From positions 248,001 through 312,000 of the forward strand of contig JAECYW010000026.1 in the NCBI GenBank assembly GCA_023014335.1: a stretch of 64,000 nt of DNA, given 5' to 3'. This DNA comes from Galerina marginata (Eukaryota > Basidiomycota > Agaricomycetes > Agaricales > Galerinaceae). The first letter of the stretch is position 1. Every line of letters starts with the position of its first letter. This document shows positions 61,425-64,000 of this stretch, piece by piece. The notes under the pieces were generated by a model. It saw only the letters and a list, made by a program, of their open reading frames with translations. It was not told where the DNA came from and searched no databases. The position numbers and the translations under genes are program-made.

Positions 61425-63432
61425 TTAAACCTTCTGTGTTCCGCGTTTGCTCGACAGTAGTGTTCTCGCAAGACCGAAAACAAATGAAGCCGCCACCATC
61501 AACACCTAATCTCATACATTTTAGCCGCACTAAGGAATATAGACAACACTTACCCCCGAAAATATGATAGGTCTGCTCCAGATAAAATCGGAAGTCAGTA
61601 AAGACCCTTGAACTGGGGCGGCGCCTAAAGACCCGAAGCTGCTGAAAGCGAGAGCTATTCCTATTCTTGCACTGTCCTACGGGCTAAATGTATTTATCAA
61701 ATAATAGGTATATGTACACGCACCCTACTTCGTGCGGATGACGGGCCAAACTGGCAAGAGTGGCCACCGAAACCGAAAGCCCTGTTCTTGGGTGAGTAGA
61801 AGTGAAAAGAATAGCTATCAATAACTCACAGGCACCGGCAAAAAAGCCATGGAAAATGCTAACTACCAGGAGTGATGCAGAATTATGGCTACGGTGTTCG
61901 GTGAATTAACAGGCTATGGGCAGCAGTCGATAGGCTTACACTCCGAACACGGCGAATATGCTTACACCTGTGATAAGTGTGCACGGGACAACCGTGGTGT
62001 ACGGTCCATATACTTCGGCCACATAATTTCCGAGGACACGCCCGACGGTGCTTGCGGCGTTCAAGGTGGCGATCTGTAGCCTCGGTGAGACAATGAGGCG
62101 CGAGGTAAGATAGACAACAGATTACCGAATAGAATGCAAGATTTTCGTCGATGCCGTGCTTCACAGCATAAAGTTGTAGGTATATAACTTGTGTCGAACC
62201 AATATAATCAGTTAAAGCTCTGCTTCAAAGTGGAATGTAGTCAGACTTACGGGGAAAGTAGAAACCAAATAAAGCAATCAGAGCCCTGTGTGAAGACGTG
62301 ATTTAAAAAGAGAATAAATGACGAAAGCAATAGACTTACCCCAGGCCAGAAAGCAGGTATGGCACATCAGTAAAGAAGCTTTTGATGTCAGGTTTTGGTT
62401 TCTCCGTCAGGGTCTTGTTGTAGGCTGTTCGCATGAGACTATTGCCTATAACGAGAGTTCCAAGCACAATGTAGGCGCTAGCACGAACGGTTTTAGCAAA
62501 GCCTATCGATCCAATGAGGTTGCTATCATATTGCCCAAAAGTAAGCGGGAAATGACATGACGAGGAATGTAAACTTTACTTAATCACTATGGCAAAAAAA
62601 AATGCGTGAGGTGGTCGCGCTGCAAGTTTGGAATGAAACGTACTGATTGGGAATATGACTGCCCCTAACGAACTGCCGCTCATGACAATCCCGGTAGCAA
62701 GCACTTTCCTTCGGTTGAAGTGGTGCACAGCGATGCTGACTGTCGGAATAAATGTGAAGCCTAGACCTATGCCCATACCTACTCCCTGGCTAAGAAAAAC
62801 TTGGAAGTATTGTTGGGGTTTTGCCAGGGAGAGTAAAAATAATCTGGCGTCATATTATCAGCTACGGCTGTAGTAGAGCGGATTTCACAACGTACGAGAT
62901 AGTGAAGATAGCTGAACCGAAAATTTCTAACGCATGGAAGTGGCCGGAATCAAAAAGTTTTCCAGATATGACTCCAAAGGCGAAGGGCATCATAAGCTGA
63001 AAGCTTCCTATCCAGCTAATGCGAGTCATAAAATTTCTGAATAATTTCGCGACAGTGTTGAAGCCTACCCAATTTTGCTAGGGCTGTGGTTTGAGAGGAA
63101 AAAACGAGTGTAATAATCTAGTAATAACTGTGTTGTAAGAGAAGGCTGGATCCTCTCAGCTAGAATTCTGACCTTGGTAAACTCCGAAGGAGTACAGGTA
63201 TCTAAAAAGGGTCAGATGTCGAACCAGAAATGTAGGTGGCGACGGTCCCTACCCAAAGGTCGCAAACATAACAAGCCAACTGGAAAAGGGTGTTGAATAC
63301 CATAGGATGTACTTTGGAAGATAATACGCACGCGCCGAGGATTGTAAGCCAAGCCTTGGTACCTCCATCCTCTACGGCTGGCGCTTGTTGTTGCTCCCCA
63401 TTGTCTGTGGTATTTTGTTCCTTCGTTGACAT
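61425..63432 (-). CDS. MFS transporter, monocarboxylate-transporter-like
   Basis: Starts MSTKEQNTTDNGEQQ at 63432, with a hydrophilic N-terminus, then GGTKAWLTILGAWLVMFATF spliced into GYLYSFGVYQ, the classic entry of fungal MCT-like permeases. Downstream exons read MTRISWIGSFQLMMPFAFGV, SLAKPQQYFQVFLSQGVGMG, GLGFTFIPTVSIAVHHFNRR, VMSGSSLGAVIFPI, GSIGFAKTVRASAYIVLG, KPDIKSFFTDVPYLL, YGPYTTVVPCTLITGVS, RIGIALAFSSFGSLGAAPVQ, and finally LMVAASFVFGLARTLLSS with a stop at 61425. At least nine introns are needed; several near 61.75-62.3 kb are placed only roughly. Likely a plasma-membrane transporter of organic acids or similar small molecules. The substrate cannot be inferred. Confidence 0.87.
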
Positions 63433-64000
63433 ACTCCGGGCGGCTATTGGTATAGGAAGCAGTTTTGTTGGGGAGCGGATCCGTGTGAAGTCTGCGGAAA
63501 GTTGAGCCCATTCTTATGGTAACAAACGCAATGGAAGCTGCTCAATCCTTGATCAATCGAACATTCACTGCTGGTCCTTCAGCGGACGGTGTATTATTAG
63601 CCACCCACAGACCATGACATGTGCCGGAGGCTGTTTGCCCACAGAAAACAAAAATCGAACTGCCTCAACGCATAAATAGATTCAGTGGTTATCTAAGCCT
63701 CTCGGAATTCGGATAGGCAGAAAGATCGCTGCGAGCCAGAAACAAATCATCGTTTGATAGAAACCGAAGGCAATGCATTTCGGCATTCAGCTACAGCCGT
63801 TTTCATAACGATATGCACCCTTGGCCTTTTCTTGTTTTTAAGATGTTTGGTTGGTCCGACGCTATTTCTTACCTTCCGAAGGGCAACCAAAGCGAGGCGA
63901 GAGTTAGACATTAAGTTATCCGTGGTGAGCAATCGGTATGAAAGCGGCTGCAAACAAAAATAAACTGCTCTGTGGGTAACTTTGCATTTGACCTGGAAAA
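63433..64000. other. Upstream of MFS gene to window end
   Basis: Presumed promoter of the MFS gene. Antiparallel ORFs at 63747-63963 are not convincing. Nothing else seen. Confidence 0.35.

Noticed and set aside
1..64000. tRNA, rRNA and CRISPR arrays
   Set aside because: I found no convincing cloverleaf, rRNA signature or regularly spaced repeat by eye; a tRNA scan would be needed to exclude tRNAs.

Overview
The window looks like a chromosomal stretch of a basidiomycete, probably an Agaricomycete. Genes are cut by many short introns (about 37-90 nt, GT-AG with a few GC-AG) and carry several micro-exons. The families present (NACHT NTPases, DUF6534-type membrane proteins, a CYP51 paralogue, other P450s, GMC oxidoreductase, MFS transporters) are typical of mushroom-forming fungi. 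All calls come from reading the sequence and reconstructing splice sites by eye; no database search was run.

Region 1 (1-16.8 kb) is a head-to-tail array of three NACHT (NLR-like) genes, all on the minus strand, separated by 4-5 kb spacers full of decayed minus-strand exon fragments that also recur from spacer to spacer. Copy 1 runs off the left edge and is interrupted by a 307-bp MITE. Each copy has its own one-base deletion in the last exon.

Region 2 (16.8-26 kb) holds a long, low-complexity, acidic membrane-anchored protein (minus strand), then a 710-bp direct repeat, then a small plus-strand ORF with an in-frame 108-codon duplication. The following 2.8 kb has no confident gene.

Region 3 (26-43.6 kb) looks like a tailoring-gene neighbourhood: a CYP51-like sterol 14-alpha-demethylase paralogue (one homopolymer frameshift), a DHA2 MFS exporter with four micro-exons, a seven-TM receptor-like protein, a P450 with a CYP7/CYP8-style I-helix, a GMC oxidoreductase and a small convergent gene. 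No backbone synthase was recognised, so a shared pathway is only a hypothesis.

Region 4 (43.6-64 kb) has a decayed PIF1/Helitron-type helicase fragment, three intact DUF6534-type membrane protein genes and one broken copy, a coiled-coil gene, a 421-bp hAT-type MITE with an 8-bp target duplication, and a monocarboxylate-transporter-like MFS gene.

Nothing here is proven to be a new system. The best leads are the NLR array with recurrent breakage, the CYP51/exporter/P450/GMC group, and the micro-exon architectures.
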